Positions 49,083-61,818 of a DNA stretch of 64,000 bases are shown here, in pieces. Made by a program: the position numbers and the translations under genes. The DNA is from Favolaschia claudopus (taxonomy: Eukaryota; Basidiomycota; Agaricomycetes; Agaricales; Mycenaceae). The notes below the pieces were generated by a model that ran no database searches, was not told the DNA's origin, and was given only the letters and a program-made list of their open reading frames with translations. The stretch covers positions 248,001 through 312,000 of the forward strand of contig JAWWNJ010000077.1 in NCBI GenBank assembly GCA_037176885.1, written 5' to 3'. Positions within the stretch are counted from its first letter, which is position 1, and every line of letters starts with the position of its first letter.

Positions 49083-50423
49083 CTTCGATACTTGTTCATT
49101 AACTTCAAATATTTCATTGATTTTTCGTGGTGTTTCGGTGGAGGACGAGGAGTTGGTGCTTGTTTGGCATCGCAATGAGTCATTGTTGTGAGTTTGTTTG
49201 GACGAAGTTGATATCGTTTCCTTGCCTCCCACCATGTTCCTCCCAGCCGCAGTCGTCGACCGTCTGCACCCTTCTTTCAACCCTCCCATGCGCCTCAAGA
49301 CTGGAACAAAGTCAAGTCCTCTCTAAGCCACAAGCCTCAAGACTGGATTGAGATCAAGTCCTTCACGACCTATGCGCAAGACCGTGCACCTGACAAGGTC
49401 TCAAGTCCATTCAGGCTTCAACGGAGCAAACTGTCTATAGCGGCCGCGTCAACGTCAAGGTCATGAACGCTACCCCCTCGAAATCTCAAGACTGGTGCTC
49501 AATCTATGTTACAAACTGTGTTCCATATGGCTGTCTACCTCAGGATCAAGAGGCATCTCAATATCTGAAGACCGAAGGCCGCAAATGCAAGGCAGCAGTC
49601 AAATCAAGGCCGCAAATGCAAGGCAGAAGTCAAATCGAGACCTCAAATAGCGAGCCGCAAGTCACTGGTGCAAGCATGGAATATCTTGTCGTTGAGGTGG
49701 CGTTCGAGGTTGGATTAAAGATGGGCGTGGTACATGGTACGTCGTTCTCTCTCTGGTTTACACCGCTCATTCTAACCTCCAGCCATAGTTGGCAGTCAGT
49801 TTTGGGACGGGTGAAGGGGACAAATGAGTGATAGGTCCGTGTTGTGTGCCTGGTGTATGTAGATGGAATTAGATGATTTTCTATCACTTCTTTTCCTTTA
49901 TTTCTGAAGCAACCGGGAGAGCACCGGAAAGTGCCCTGAGCAGCGGAAAAGGCGGGATGCGCACAAATATGCGATCAGAAAGGCGGGGAGCGGAACAGGT
50001 CGAGACCGTTGACGTAATCAGTATTTGTACTTGGCGCAAAACCGTGCGATGAACTAAATTCCGACTTTGGACGCACCCGGTGCGTTCGGTGGAAAACGAA
50101 CCGGAACAGTGCCGCTCAACTTCCAACAAAAGTTCACTTTATTTTGCATCTCGTCTATCCACCTTGAAAACGACTATCGCTCAAAAATTTGGCCTTCCTG
50201 TGTACCGGTCATGGCGCTCGCTCTTCTTATAACGCGATTATAGAGGACGATGGCCCACAATCACGCAAGATGTTCGTATCGATTATAGCACGGGACTCGA
50301 TTTTTACTCGTTTTTTTTTTGACCATAGCCATACACTCGAAGAAACCCTCAATCGCGATAAAATACACTCGAATCAGTACAATAACCAGTCTACTAATTA
50401 ATATAATGTACAGTGTCAGCGCA
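49083..50423. repeat. Non-coding stretch with short degenerate repeats
   Basis: 1.34 kb. Copies of CTCAAGACTGG recur at about 49289, 49337 and 49485, each followed by a variant of CAAGTCC. A 31-base tandem (AAGGCCGCAAATGCAAGGCA...) occurs twice near 49574-49636. No protein family was recognised. It may be eroded mobile DNA. The region also holds the promoter of the gene at 52257 in no part, since that gene runs away from it. Confidence 0.5.
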
Positions 50424-52257
50424 CTATGGTAGTATCCACAACCCGATGGAAGATAACGCAGAGACCACAGTTACCTTTCCATCCCTATCCGGGTCAAAAT
50501 ACTTCGGTCGCAACCCTGTCCCCACCCATCCTCTTGCACCCGACGTGGAGTTGGAGTCTAATTGCACTCGCCACCCCCCCGTCGGCGCAACTGACTTGAC
50601 TTCCGAGTAATCAAAGATGGTCTGCGATAGCTTCGAGTGGAGGTCAACGGCACCGGTATACTTCTTGTCCAGAGTGACAAACGCATGACCTTGATTATTC
50701 TGCGCTTGGAGCTGCAAAACAGCGGGCATCGTATTCCTATCGTGACCGACATCCAGGAACAAGGTGCCGTTGAAGGTTTGAGCATTGAAGTTGAATTTCG
50801 GGGCCAAGGTGGGTTTGGAGGAGACCATCGTGACACCGGCAACAAGGTCGCTGCATTTCTTGAGAATATGCGTCTAACGACAATATGGAGAGCATACCCA
50901 TTGCCTGTGTCCATTACCAAATATGTCGGTATTTGGGTAGTGGGATCATTGTATAGCGTGGAATTGGCGAGGATACTCCTGCGCAAAACACTTCAGTAGG
51001 GATGATATAACGGAATCATAGACGAACCCTTGGATATTGTCCAGTTGAAGTGACTGTGTCGCTTCAAAGGAGCCGGAAATGCTGGCATATGACGACCTAA
51101 CGGCGATCTGGTTTGCTCGGAGATGCTACGTTACAAAAGTGTCATTTATTATCAAAGTCGCAATGGCCAGAAACACGCACATTACACATGATATCCAAGC
51201 CGGCACCAGCGATATTGATAATTCCAAAATTTATTCGATCGCCGAGGTCACCGTATATTTGGCGGAACATTGGAAGGTATATGATGAGGGAACCTGGGAC
51301 TAGAGTTGCGGGAGGCTTTTGCGGAAAGTAGAGCTTAATGTCAAATGCCTGCACATCGCTGGAAAGCAAAGATGAGGGCATCTAAAACTCAAGATCAGAG
51401 CTGATGGATAAATAAACTAGAATCAAGAGCGCACGTAGACAGCAAGACCCCGGCCTGGCCCGTTAGGTGAGAAGCACATATGTGCACGCTTGAGCATGGA
51501 AAAGGACGATGCGGTCAGGGACACGGCGAAAACAACGTCGCGTTCAGTAGGATCCGGATTCAAAGACACGGTGAGATTGTGTTGACCGAAAACGAAGGGG
51601 GTCTCCCCTTCCGTTCCATTGGAGCGGATAGCGAATACACCGCCGTCATAGGGCAATGTATGCCGGGCGCTGCATGAACGTTGATATTATTGAATGAGGG
51701 GGGAAGTAGGGTAACATACGTGGCTCGGAAAAGGCGCCCTTCAGGGAGGGGATACTGCGAATCCCAAACGTCACATTTCATTGTGGAAGCGGCCATCACC
51801 ATCGGAGCACCGACAACTGGAAGCGGGTCGGCGGCCTGGTTTTCATCCAGGAACAAGGGAGAATAGTTCGGCGGAGGTTGGCGGGCCTGGCGTCGCAGCC
51901 TTAATTGCTGTAGGCACCTTCAGTCAGACCGTAAATAGATGCCGGACATGAAACTTTTACCGTTACGAGTAACGGGATCCCGATAGTAAGAGTGAGCAAG
52001 ACATAGATGGCCAGAGCAATGAAAGAGATCCTCCCGCAGCGAGAGTCAAATCGACGAGGAAAAGAAGGTTTTCGAAAGGAGACGAGGGTTGAAAGTGAAG
52101 AGTTAGAGTGGTTTAGGCGTTGTTGGAGCTGGGTCTCTTCGTAGCTGGGAAGTTGCACAGAGGAGCGGCCAGCCACTGGGTCAGGAAATCGAAGGGTGGG
52201 CGCCGGGGCCGCCGCTAGTTTCGACGACCCTGGCTCTGTTTCGTCAAGAATGATCAT
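50424..52257 (-). CDS. Single-pass membrane protein with repetitive beta-rich extracellular domain (DUF7330-like?)
   Basis: A multi-exon minus-strand gene. The N-terminus (MIILDETEPGSSKLAAAPAP) is disordered and contains LPSYEETQ, a PPxY-like motif. One membrane span follows: FIALAIYVLLTLTIGIPLLV. The outer part has repeated short strands with Asn/Thr turns: VHAAPGIHCPMTAVYSLSAP, LTVSLNPDPTERDVVFAVSL, INFGIINIAGAGLDIMC, then FNAQTFNGTLFLDVGHDRNT and NNQGHAFVTLDKKYTGAVDL. The last block ends VVSALSSIGLWILP. The organisation resembles DUF7330/adhesin-like mushroom proteins, which are type II anchored and build a beta-helix; that match is from memory and weak. Function is unknown. The start at 52257 was preferred over the one at 52329 because the extra residues do not fit the disordered leader. 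Confidence 0.6.
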
Positions 52258-52384
52258 GCTCAGCAGGCATTGACCGTCGCCGTCAACGATGAGAAGAAGG
52301 TAGTCAGGGGAAGCTTTCAGACAACACACGTCAACAATAGATTAGCACAATTCTATTTTTATTTTGCACAGATATCCCAATAAA

Positions 52385-54349
52385 TTACAGTTCAAATCCT
52401 GCTGGCCCTCGTTCCTTTCCTGACGGTGTAAACAGCGACGCAACAGCCTTCAAACTTCGCTGCCACGTCTCCACCATTAAACCGACGCACCCGATCGCGC
52501 TCTCCTTGCACACTCGCAGCCAACGCGCCAAAACAGCGTCAAGTCTGCGGTCACTTGGTTCTGTGCCGGCGGCAGGCGATGGTCGTGGCTATTCCATGAG
52601 ATTAGTCTCGTTCAACATATCGGGAACAAGGACGCCTTACCCGGCTAGTAGCCGCGGCAACCCTGTCCGCCTCAACGAGCATCTTCTCCCTTTCACCGTC
52701 ATCGGTACTAGTCGCCTTCCACATCTCCCGGAAATTTTCCACGGCCTCGAGACTCTCGCTGAATCGGTGTAATGTGTTGATCAGAGCAACAACCTCGGAG
52801 CGTTGCAACAGGTTGTGGTTCGCCGGATCAAGAGCCTTCTCGTCAAGCTCGAAGAGTATTTTGAGCGCGGTCGCGACACCTGTAGTTTGTATCTTGCCCC
52901 ACAGACGGCACTTGTCGCACCCTACGCAATCCATGATACGTGTGACATTGCGGAAATGGATCTTGAACTCTTCCTTGAGAACCTGTTTGCAGTAGATGAG
53001 CATTGAACAACGATACAGACGAACAACTTACATTTGCGTTCTCCCCACGGAACAACACCGTCTCGTCGAACCGGCCGGCGTTCTGTGCTATGGATATGAC
53101 ATCGGCGAGTTTTGCTCGGGTGTCTGCATCGTCTTCATGCGTCCCCGTGGAGCAATAATCAAACGATTGCAGATAGGGCCCAATCCTCGCTACTGCCCTC
53201 AAGAGCAAGACGGTATTGAAGTAGATATACTGTAGCCGTTCGGGGTGTGATGCAACGCGATTGATGAAACATTGCAAGTTCGGACCCCATTCCCCGGTAC
53301 TTTGATTGAGGTATTCGGCGCAAATGTGGGTCGAGATGGACGCATGTAAGCCTGAGATAACCTTGTAATAAACGCGCTTCTCCAGGCATTGTCCGCCATC
53401 TCCTCCATCAAGGCGGAAGGCTTCAGACATGCTGTCGGGTAAGCTGACCGGAGCAGGGTTGGGGCCGGTCAAGAGATTGAGTTCAGAGAGACCGAAGCAA
53501 TTTTCCTCGTATATTGAGCGCCAAATTCGGGCCGTATCGGGACCAGCGTAGCCTGTGTACCGCTCCGGAATGAGAGAAAGATCATAATAATCACCCTCTG
53601 TGTCATGGATGAGAAGATTTTACGGAGGTGACAATTGAGAGCTTGCCAGTATTATCGTCGAGAAAGCAGAAATCCGAGTCGCGGTAGTAGCACCCGGGAA
53701 GCTGATGTCTCTGCGCGGATGGTTAATTCTGGCTGAGAATGTACAGATTGGGTACGCACATCGTCTATATTGGACCCTCCAAGCCGACTGAGTGCTTTCG
53801 CACGCCATTTCTCGGGTATTTCGCTCTGATGTATTCACCGGTCAACAATTGGAACAAATGCAATAGAAAGAAAAATACCTCGTCCACGCTGGTTATTGCG
53901 CATCCTGGGTCGCTGCACGACCCATCGTCAGACCAAAATGGGCATTCCCGGTAGAGGTCGACCTGAACATAAGCATCCCAATATAGAACTACGGCTGAAC
54001 GAATTCACCTGGAAATATTTGAAGAATGGCATCTGCACGAGTTCATGCAAGTTGGCGAATAACTTGTCATTAACGCTTTCAACCGTCTCATAGTCGCAAG
54101 TGGTCGTGTCGATGGGACCCGTCGGCTTCATTGCAAGCATTGTCAATCACAATTCCGCTTACTGGAGTAGAGACGCACTATGGAATTCTTGCAATCAACA
54201 TTTCGGGCTGGCTGATGGTCAAGAACATTTTGAACCGGGTTCTTGCTACTGAGAGGGTTGTCCGTGAGGAATAGAGAGTCTGCGAGGGCAGCAGGGGACC
54301 AGCAAAGCTGTAGAATTAGGGCCGCTCTACACAGAGGAGAAGGGCGCAT
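52385..54349 (-). CDS. ERO1: ERO1, endoplasmic reticulum thiol oxidase
   Basis: A multi-exon gene starting MRPSPLCRAALILQLCWSPA, a signal peptide. Family blocks follow in order: CDYETVESVNDKLFANLHEL, MPFFKYFQVDLYRECPFW with the shuttle cysteines (C-x-x-x-x-x-x-C...), DSDFCFLDDNTG, GDYYDLSLIPERYTGYAGP, RIWRSIYEENCF, then ISGLHASISTHICAEYLNQS, FRNVTRIMDCVGCDKCRLWG (the active CxxCxxC) and GKIQTTGVATALKILFELDE. The last exon, read through a 52-base intron at about 52602, ends KERGPAGFEL with TAA at 52385. The enzyme passes electrons from protein disulfide isomerase to oxygen through FAD, driving disulfide formation in the ER lumen. Domain order and length match fungal ERO1. Confidence 0.95.
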
Positions 54350-54735
54350 TGGTGGTTAAAGGGAAAGCAGGAACTCGAAATGTAAGCAAAGAAATAAATA
54401 GCGGATATTATTACTGCATCGCCAAGCGGCGACGTGGAGATTGATTCAGAAACGGCCACGTGGGGCCGAGGCAGTTCTCGTTTGTCTTCGGCCTCTCCCG
54501 CATATCGTCTAGAGTTGACCGTCGTCCACTGCAGCGCTGCCTGGCCACTCGACGGCGCCGTACTTTGCGGAAAATAATTTATTTTGAATTAACCGTTGAT
54601 TAACCGCTGCTTAAAAGACGAAATAAATACATGTAAATAAACCAACCCTCCTTTCTTCTTACCACGACATAGCACGCGTCTCTACGCGCCAGCGTCTTTT
54701 CAGAGCGTCCTTGTGGTTCTCTGTAGACCACCGCA
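54350..54735. promoter_or_regulatory. Divergent promoter (ERO1 / disordered protein)
   Basis: 386 bases between outward-facing starts. No gene or clear repeat seen inside. Confidence 0.5.
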
Positions 54736-57319
54736 ATGGCAGCAACCGACCAGCGAGACTATATTGACCGTGGTGTCCAAACAGATCTAGCTAGACCACT
54801 ATCGCGTCCAGATCCTTCCAACCCTGGCAATCCTCGCCCTTTTCCTTCTCCGAATACTTTCCCAACTATACGCTCTCGCTGCTCTTCATACTCGCCTGGT
54901 TTTATTGATCTCGCACACGGACTTTCTCCCGTCTCAGGCAACCACCCTATGGACCCCCATGCGGCAGGACCCACTCGCTCTCCACCTACGTCTCGCAAAC
55001 ACGCACAACTCCCTTATAGCCGACCATCACATATGAATACCACCATCCAACGCATTCTATCTCTCCCAGAAACTTGTTCTCCCTACTCAACCCAAATGCC
55101 ACGCGAAACTCGCGGAGTTTCTCTTTCCGATCGGCCCAGAGGCTCGTTCTCGTTCTCAGATAACACTGCAGAATCCTCCGCTTCGCCAGAGACCTCTTTC
55201 GTGTCCGAAAACAGATCTGTATCCGGGTCCTCGCGAGCTCGTCGCTCTTTACCTTCTTCTGACATGCCTCGCACTCCATCGCCTCCGTCATCCCCAGATT
55301 CCGTGATGATCATTGGCAACGACATGCAGGTTGCGAGCCCATTTCATCATGTTATCAGTTCAATACTGACGCTCTTGTACTCGCGTAGGTTCCTGTCTCA
55401 TTTCTTCGACAGAAAATCAAAGTCAAGTCCAGTCAAGCATACGAAAATGATGGCGGTATGTTCCTCTTGACCAGTCGATAAGCAATTCTCATGTTATTTC
55501 AGGCTGGATCTCTTGGGCCAATTCTCCACCCAAACCGATTCCTGCTCTCCACGGTCCTCTGTCTCTTCCTTACGCTCGCTGTCCGTCGTAAGTGGTGAAG
55601 TAAGCTGTGTGTTTCTGCTGAACGAAATTTCCCGTTCCAACCAGTGGTGCTGAGGGAACCATTGTCGAAGGCGAGGATCTTTCTCATATGATCTGGGGTC
55701 TCGGGATAGAAGAAAATGGCAGTCAATCAACACACTCGCGGAATAATTCGGCGCACGCCTCTCAGAAACCAACTCCCCAACCAAACCTTTCATCCCGTTT
55801 TCCAACCCAGCGCAATTTCCAACCTACCACCGTCTCTCATCCCCGCCACAATGCATCGCCCCGTCATCAATTCCAGGATAGTTTGAATTCTCCGTCTGTC
55901 GGCGGCCACCCCAAAATCAACGAAGCTAAAACTCAACTTCACATACATCAGCGCGCGCTGGAGTCCCTTGGCCCTCGCCATTCACTCGTGTCCGAACAAG
56001 TTTCCTCGTATCCCGATTCGTGGACGGACGTTTACGGAATGCACGACTTGGTAGATAGGCTCGGCGCATACGAAGGACAACGAGGTCTGGGACTCGATTG
56101 GCAGGAGACACTCAGACACCAACGTCAAATGGCCAAGCCTCCGAATTCTCTCAAGCCGTCGGCCCCCGTCTTCGTGCCCGCAAACCAACAGGCGACACCG
56201 CCATTCCCGCGTATCTTTGTCGAGCCCAGGGCCTCGCACGTAATTCATCCCTCCCAACGTCTCACCGCAATGGAGATTGCTCAACAATACCGTGACCAAC
56301 ATCGCGCCCAGAACTCTTTGCCTACCCCACCGCCATCTTCATCGCCGCAGTGGACTACTTTTAGGCCTCATTACACCGATCCTCTTCCTCCCCTGGATAT
56401 ACACAACCTGCCTTTTGTCCAGCAACCGCAGAACTTTGTCCAACAATATCATCCTCGGGATACGCACCAACCTTCACTTGATCCCTCCGAGGAGCTGCGT
56501 AAATTCGTGTATGACCAGATGAGAAGTCCTGAACTGAACCTGACCCGTGATTATACCCACAATAAACCGAACGACCCTGGCTTTATGCACCAGACTCCTC
56601 CTCTGACTCCTCACGTCTCTTCCTCTCCTCGTTATCGCAACACCACTTCTGAGACCTCTCCCTCTTATCCTGGTCCCCCTCCAAACAGCCCTTTGCCACC
56701 CATACCCTCAACTCGAACGACCCAGCTTCGCACCATGTATGCGCCTCCACCGTCTCCAACTTCCCCAGATCCTCGTACCCAGAATCGCAACTTCAACCGA
56801 CCACCGCGATCTGTGCCCTTTGCTCGCATGCTTCAGCGCCGATTATCGTCTGTTCCGGAAGAAGAGAACACTCCTCCGCCCTCGCCACCACCGAAAGCAT
56901 CAGCTACAGCGCGCCTACCTCGTCCGCCTTCGCAATCCCTTGCTGATTCATTCCAATCTCGCTCGCACTCAGCTACAGGACTGGCGAGTCCCAGTCGCAG
57001 CGGACTGACGCCTCAGACAAAGTCTTCTGCTGAACTTGAGTCTGACGAGGCTGGGTGGGGGATGCCGCGCGTCGGGGGTGTCAAAGCCACTGTGAAACTT
57101 CCTTTGAAGACGGCCAATTCAGAGGCGGCGGATAGTCAGGGCGAAGAGTCTACGAAGACGGAGGGAAGTGTCAGCGAGAATGCCTGGGAGAAGGAAAATG
57201 GAAAACCGAGAAGAAAGGTTCGCGGGAAGAAGGCAAAGGTTGGAAACTCGACTCGTGTTGTCGAGGATAACGTTTCCCCGTGGCTCGCGGCCAGCAAGGG
57301 GATAGAGGCTTGGCTCTGA
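54736..57319 (+). CDS. Large proline/serine-rich disordered protein
   Basis: Five or more exons with short GT-AG introns. The protein (roughly 790 residues) is almost all low-complexity Pro/Ser/Arg/Gln. One compact conserved-looking block spans the second and third introns: GWISWANSPPKPIPALHGPL, SLPYARCPSGAEGTIVEGED and LSHMIWGLG. C-terminal short motifs include VTFARMLQRRLSSVPEEENT-like and a Lys/Arg-rich KPRRKVRGKKAKVG before SPWLAASKGIEAWL. I do not recognise the family. The basic stretch could be a nuclear signal. It may be a scaffold or RNA-granule protein by composition, but this is only inference. The first intron was placed because it joins the two halves of the conserved block in frame. 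Confidence 0.7.
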
Positions 57320-57579
57320 ACGCTCTCGTTTTGAAAAGCATCCTGTACGTTTCTTTCTTTCCTCTTTCTCGCATTTGGCCTCGCAGTTTGTTCCCTCAAT
57401 GCATTGACAATTCATTCACCCTCGATTACACGCATCCTCTCATATTACACAATACATTCATCCATCCAATAATCGTTTAGGAATCACTCGCAATGTAATA
57501 ACCAAACCGCAACTTTTTTTGTAACTCGTTTCATGTAGTTAATGATACAAATTGATAATTCGTCTTCTTGCGACGCATC

Positions 57580-58618
57580 TCAACCGTACAAGGTTTGGTC
57601 TGGCGGTGCGCCGAAAAGCCCTTGCTTCCAGCTGCGTGGCTCTTTGAAACCAGGGACGCTGAGACCCAATACCGCGATGACGGCGCTGGCTAATATCGCC
57701 GCGTCGGCTCTGTTGTCGCCTTCGAGAACGAATTGAAGGATCGCTGCTGTAGGTACTGGAGAAGGGGATTTCGAGAGTGTCCTGAGAATCCGGCGGGTGA
57801 GGCTTCCGCCCGGGATGAAGGGTACGTCCGAGCTTTCCTCGGTGTCGGAATTTTGAAGAGGATACTGGGGGACTGGCGACGAGTATGTTGGGATGGGGAG
57901 TTGAGGGAGGCGCGCCAATGAGGTAGAGGATGACAGAGGTGTTGCGTTGGGAGGGAGGAGGTGGTAGGTTGGGGTTCTGAGTACGAGTACGTATTAGCGA
58001 CCGCGTTGAATAGAAACATACTGAAGCGGAGAGAGCGTACTGCATCTGCGAGTCGGTGCGATTGGAGAGATCGACCCCAGAGAGGAAGAGGACAGCAGTT
58101 ACGCCGGATGTTCGGATGAATTCGAGGATAGAGTCTATGAATTCTTGTTTTTGGAACTATCACGAGTAAGATGGACCAAAGAACGAGAATCGATTCGGAG
58201 CAGAATATACCTTCAGAGCTGGAGACCTTTGCTGTATTACGACGATATCTAATCCAGCCTTTCCATGGACTGCGTGTGCATGTTCAATCGAGCGTGAGTA
58301 TTATATATTTCCAACTCGAAGCGCGACAACGTAGAAACTTACGTTCAAGCGGAGTGCTCACGCCTACGCCATCCTCGCAGCTTCCCACTACAGGAACCAA
58401 AAACTCCGAGTTGAATACGCCTATCCTCTCAAGAGACAACGACGATATGAGCAGATCTGCTGCTAATTGGGCGACATTGGCGGTAGAGACGACGGGCTAT
58501 TATAATGGGGAGGGGGACCGGGTTAAATCGGGGACGCGTTGGGTGGAGGGATACAGACGACGATGAGAGTTTTGCCTGCGGGTTTGAGTGAGTTGTTGGT
58601 GGAGGTGAAGAATGACAT
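57580..58618 (-). CDS. ADD66: Proteasome assembly chaperone 2
   Basis: A multi-exon minus-strand gene. The N-terminus reads MSFFTSTNNSLKPAGKTLIV, a short beta-rich start typical of PAC2/Pba2. Further blocks are PVVSTANVAQLAADLLISSL, RIGVFNSEFLVPVVGSCEDG, VGVSTPLE, HGKAGLDIVVIQQRSP, FIDSILEFIRTSGVTAVLFL, and the conserved GVDLSNRTDSQMQYALS. The C-terminal part contains FIPGGSLTRRILRTLSKS and AAILQFVLEGDNRADAAILA. This is the PAC2 partner of PAC1, which guides assembly of the 20S proteasome alpha ring in the cytosol. The N-terminal exon is short and its start was chosen from the family consensus. Confidence 0.9.
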
Positions 58619-59381
58619 TGGTGAGGAAAGGGAGACGCGTCTGTTGTGCTTTGGTTGGCCGCCGGCAAACTCGGCTACTCTTCGTCATGACCATGTTGGT
58701 CAACTCTCCTGTTGACCCTTTGAATACGGTTCTACGCTGCTGCGGCGTCTCAAACATAAGGTATACGAAGAGACAAACCAGTGGGACTGATAGGAACAGG
58801 AAACCGGGAGCAAGATCGCTGTAGCTCTGAATCGAGAACTTCAAAAAACCTCACTTCGTCACTGTTCGAGTGAGACTCTGCGCCGTGCGCTCAGTATTCT
58901 GGGCACCAAACCTTTTTCTCCGTAAATACCTGTCCAATTTGGCAAATTTTATCACGCGCCGCGTATCGGAAGTAGCCTCGACCTCTGTAGAGGGCGGTAT
59001 AACCTGAACACAACGACATTACAGTCAAAGTGCGCATTCAAATCACAGTCGAAGCATTCAAGACACGACTCCGTGCGGTGGAATTAGAATCTGATGCAAG
59101 GCTCGACTCCTATATACTGCTTAGCTTTGAACTAATTGAGGAGAGGAAATGCGATGCCGAATTGTGCTACGTCTGAATCTCGGAAAGAATCATGCTTGTC
59201 AATGGATGAACCTCTCAGGCATTAATGCACTTGTACATGATACTTCTAGACCTGCCTGCTCGACTTTCAGTCGATTAGTGTGGCTTCAACCGAATTCTGG
59301 TGGGACGCGACGCGACGCGTCCCCTGCGAGATCACGCCATCGTGATTTCTCTCTCGCGTCTGCAGCTTGCCTCTCAATGTC
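58619..59381. promoter_or_regulatory. Divergent promoter region (PAC2 / dynactin 6)
   Basis: 763 bases between outward-facing starts. A perfect-looking GC-rich palindrome (GGGACGCG... to ...CGCGTCCC) lies near 59304-59325. No gene seen. Confidence 0.5.
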
Positions 59382-60158
59382 ATGGCACCAATGTCGCGTC
59401 CTATTGCTACCTGCTCTATGCCCATTCTGACCCTCTCTGCCCTTCTCTAGACGCGACAAATTCACCATCCACTCCCGAGCCGTGGTCTGCCAGGATGTCG
59501 AGCTGAAAGGCGACATAACAATTGGATCAGGTTCTCCCTCAACGCCAACCAACGCCTGGAACGCCCGTTGACTAGAAAGAACACAGGCTCCATTGTGCAT
59601 CCCAAGGCTACCATCTTCGCCATTGCGGGACCCATCGTCATCGGCTCAGGCTGTATCATCGAAGAAGGGGCTATCATCGTCAACAGGTGAACCTCCTAGT
59701 CATCGTTTAATTCTGGGTCTTTCGACGAGCCTGCTGGGTTTAATTTTTATCAGGAGGAAAGAAGTAATGCGCATCGGGGACGACAATCTCTTCGAAATTG
59801 GCTGTCGTGCGCTTTCGCTCTTTCTTCTCGCCGCAGAGTGCGTAGCTTTGACTCGTTAATTGATACAGGCATTGAATGTCCCACCGTCGGCAACTCCAAC
59901 ACAATATCAACGCGCGCGCGCGTTCACCACACCGTTCGGATGGGTTCATATTGCTCAGTCGGGGCTGGGTGTCTGGTGGTTCCCACAGAAGACGAAATTC
60001 TGGACGACTATACTGTTATCTACGGTCCTGCTGCTGAACGCAGAATTTGGAGTGGGCGGGGGAAAGTCCAGGAAGCGGATTTGAGGAAGAAACACGCCGA
60101 GTATCTTCGCGAGATGCTTCCCAAGTTCAACCGATTACGACGTGGGGAGGGATCCTGA
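59382..60158 (+). CDS. Dynactin subunit 6 (p27)
   Basis: Exon 1 is only 11 bases (59382-59392). A 58-base intron (59393-59450, with a weak GTCGCG donor) joins it to RDKFTIHSRAVVCQDVELKG. The protein is a left-handed beta-helix of hexapeptide repeats: HPKATIFAIAGPIVIGSGCI, IEEGAIIVN, then MRIGDDNLFEIGCR, IECPTVGNSNTIS and HHTVRMGSYCSVGAGCLVVP. A short helix (LRKKHAEYLREMLPKFNRLR) ends the chain. Order and length fit dynactin subunit 6, which with subunit 5 caps the pointed end of the dynactin filament and binds cargo. The first exon is tentative; everything after residue 4 is solid. Confidence 0.9.
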
Positions 60159-60321
60159 CCTGTTTATACCACCGGACGTGTTTCAATTAGTAGACCATCT
60201 CTATATAATACTATTCAACGACGTGAGGGGGTGGAGAGCAAAGGTACATTATAATCGTATGTCTGGCGTGAGGGATATATGTCCATGTACATCGTCGTGT
60301 CCGTCAACAACAAAGTCCGCC

Positions 60322-61168
60322 TCATGCTCCCAGAAGGAAAGCGCCGCCAGCAACGCAACCGACCAATACAGTGAGACACGGCGCCCACCATGCTGGTGTT
60401 CGCTTTGACGCTGCATTCTGGTTGGCGGCGGCTTGTGCTTGAGCGGTGATATAGTTGGCGGTATACGCAGAGTAGTCTAGAACGGTGGCTTGAAATGTTT
60501 GTTGCGGGGTGACGGTCCCGGGGAAGGTAGGTGTGAAGGTGGCTACCACTTTTCTTGTGGCTCCGTCGGCATCGGTGGTAGTGTATGTGAATGGAGTCGG
60601 TGCGCCGGGCACGCCTGTTGGACCGGGCTGGCCAACGGGGCCTTGACCTTGACCAACTGGGTCTGCGGCGGCGGGTATTGTTTGTCTGGACCATACTCAT
60701 TAGATTTTGGCAAATCGAGATGAAGCGTCAACAAGGCGAACATTGTGCGTGTGACGGGATCGCCGTCTGCGTCTGTTGCAACGACTTCGATGAGTGTGTC
60801 ACCCGCACTGAAGATATGAGGACACATGAGCAGAAACGGATGCAGCATGGTCAACACTCACGCGTCAGTTGTTGTTAATGTCGTCGCTGCAGCGGCTACA
60901 CCGGTCAGAGTCTCGAGGCTGTGGGACGAGAACGATGAGACGTAGAATATCCAAAAAAGCTGAAGAACGAACATGACGGTCGTGGGGAGCCCATTTAGGT
61001 CGACGGTCAGATTCTCAATGACAGTTTCGCCCAATCTATAGACACGGCCAATTAGACCCAGAAAGACGAGACTAGTTGGGACAAGGCGCACGCGTCGGTT
61101 GTGGTGACAGTCTGAGCAATGGCGGCAGGCAGAACGAGGGCGAACACGAGGGCTTTGTATCTCCACAT
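60322..61168 (-). CDS. GPI-anchored-type surface protein with TTTDA repeats
   Basis: A three-exon gene (introns near 61000-61090, 60880-60960 and 60690-60840, positions approximate). It opens with a signal peptide (MWRYKALVFALVLPAAIAQT). Repeated modules follow, each with a TTTDA motif and a beta-strand set: GETVIENLTVDLNGLPTT, then TLTTTDAGDTLIEVVATDAD, then TTTDADGATRKVVATFTP. The tail is Ala/Gln-rich and ends in a hydrophobic APCLTVLVGCVAGGAFLLGA, typical of a GPI-anchor addition signal. The product should be cell-wall or membrane bound. It is not a member of a family I can name. Repeated TTTDA blocks suggest internal duplication. Confidence 0.65.
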
Positions 61169-61818
61169 CGTCCGGGGCGGCGACGGCGAGGGTGTGTGAG
61201 ATGGTCGCGGGTGGAGAGAAACGAGTTACGAAACGGTGTTTGTTTGCCATCACGCAGCCATGACGCTCACTTTGCCGCGTTTTGCCGATCTCAAATTTAG
61301 ACAGCTCGTACTAAGCAGCTCGTCCAAAAACTCTCATTCAACGATAAACTTAGTGCTACCTCCCACCACGCTTCCCGATTTTTCCAATCTGAGAACACTC
61401 GCTTGACTGGTGGTATAATTGTCACCTCATCGCGTTCTTGAGTTGGTTTCGCGGCGTCGTCAAGTTCAAAAAATGTAACAATCGCATCTGCTAGAAAAGA
61501 CCAGGCACAGAGTTTGAAACATAGACCCAACACACTTACGCTGCTAGCTTGGGGCACCAGGCGTCTCCTTGTTTTTATTTCCTCAATGCCAACTCAATGC
61601 TGGCACATTTGTAACCCCGCAGAATGATTATTACACGGTAATTTATTTGGTTGCTTTTGCGATGCGAATATACAGTTGTGCCGAATCATGCAAGACTGAG
61701 AACGAACGTCGGGCTGTATCAACAGTGTATGTTACATCCTCTCTCATAGGTCATGCTATGCGCCTACAAGAAGATTCAAAAACGACCGAAAAATCAAACA
61801 ATGCATTTAAGCAATATC
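61169..61818. promoter_or_regulatory. Spacer upstream of GPI-type gene
   Basis: 650 bases between the GPI-type start and the cyclophilin terminal exon. It contains the GPI-type promoter and the cyclophilin 3' end. No gene was seen. Confidence 0.4.
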
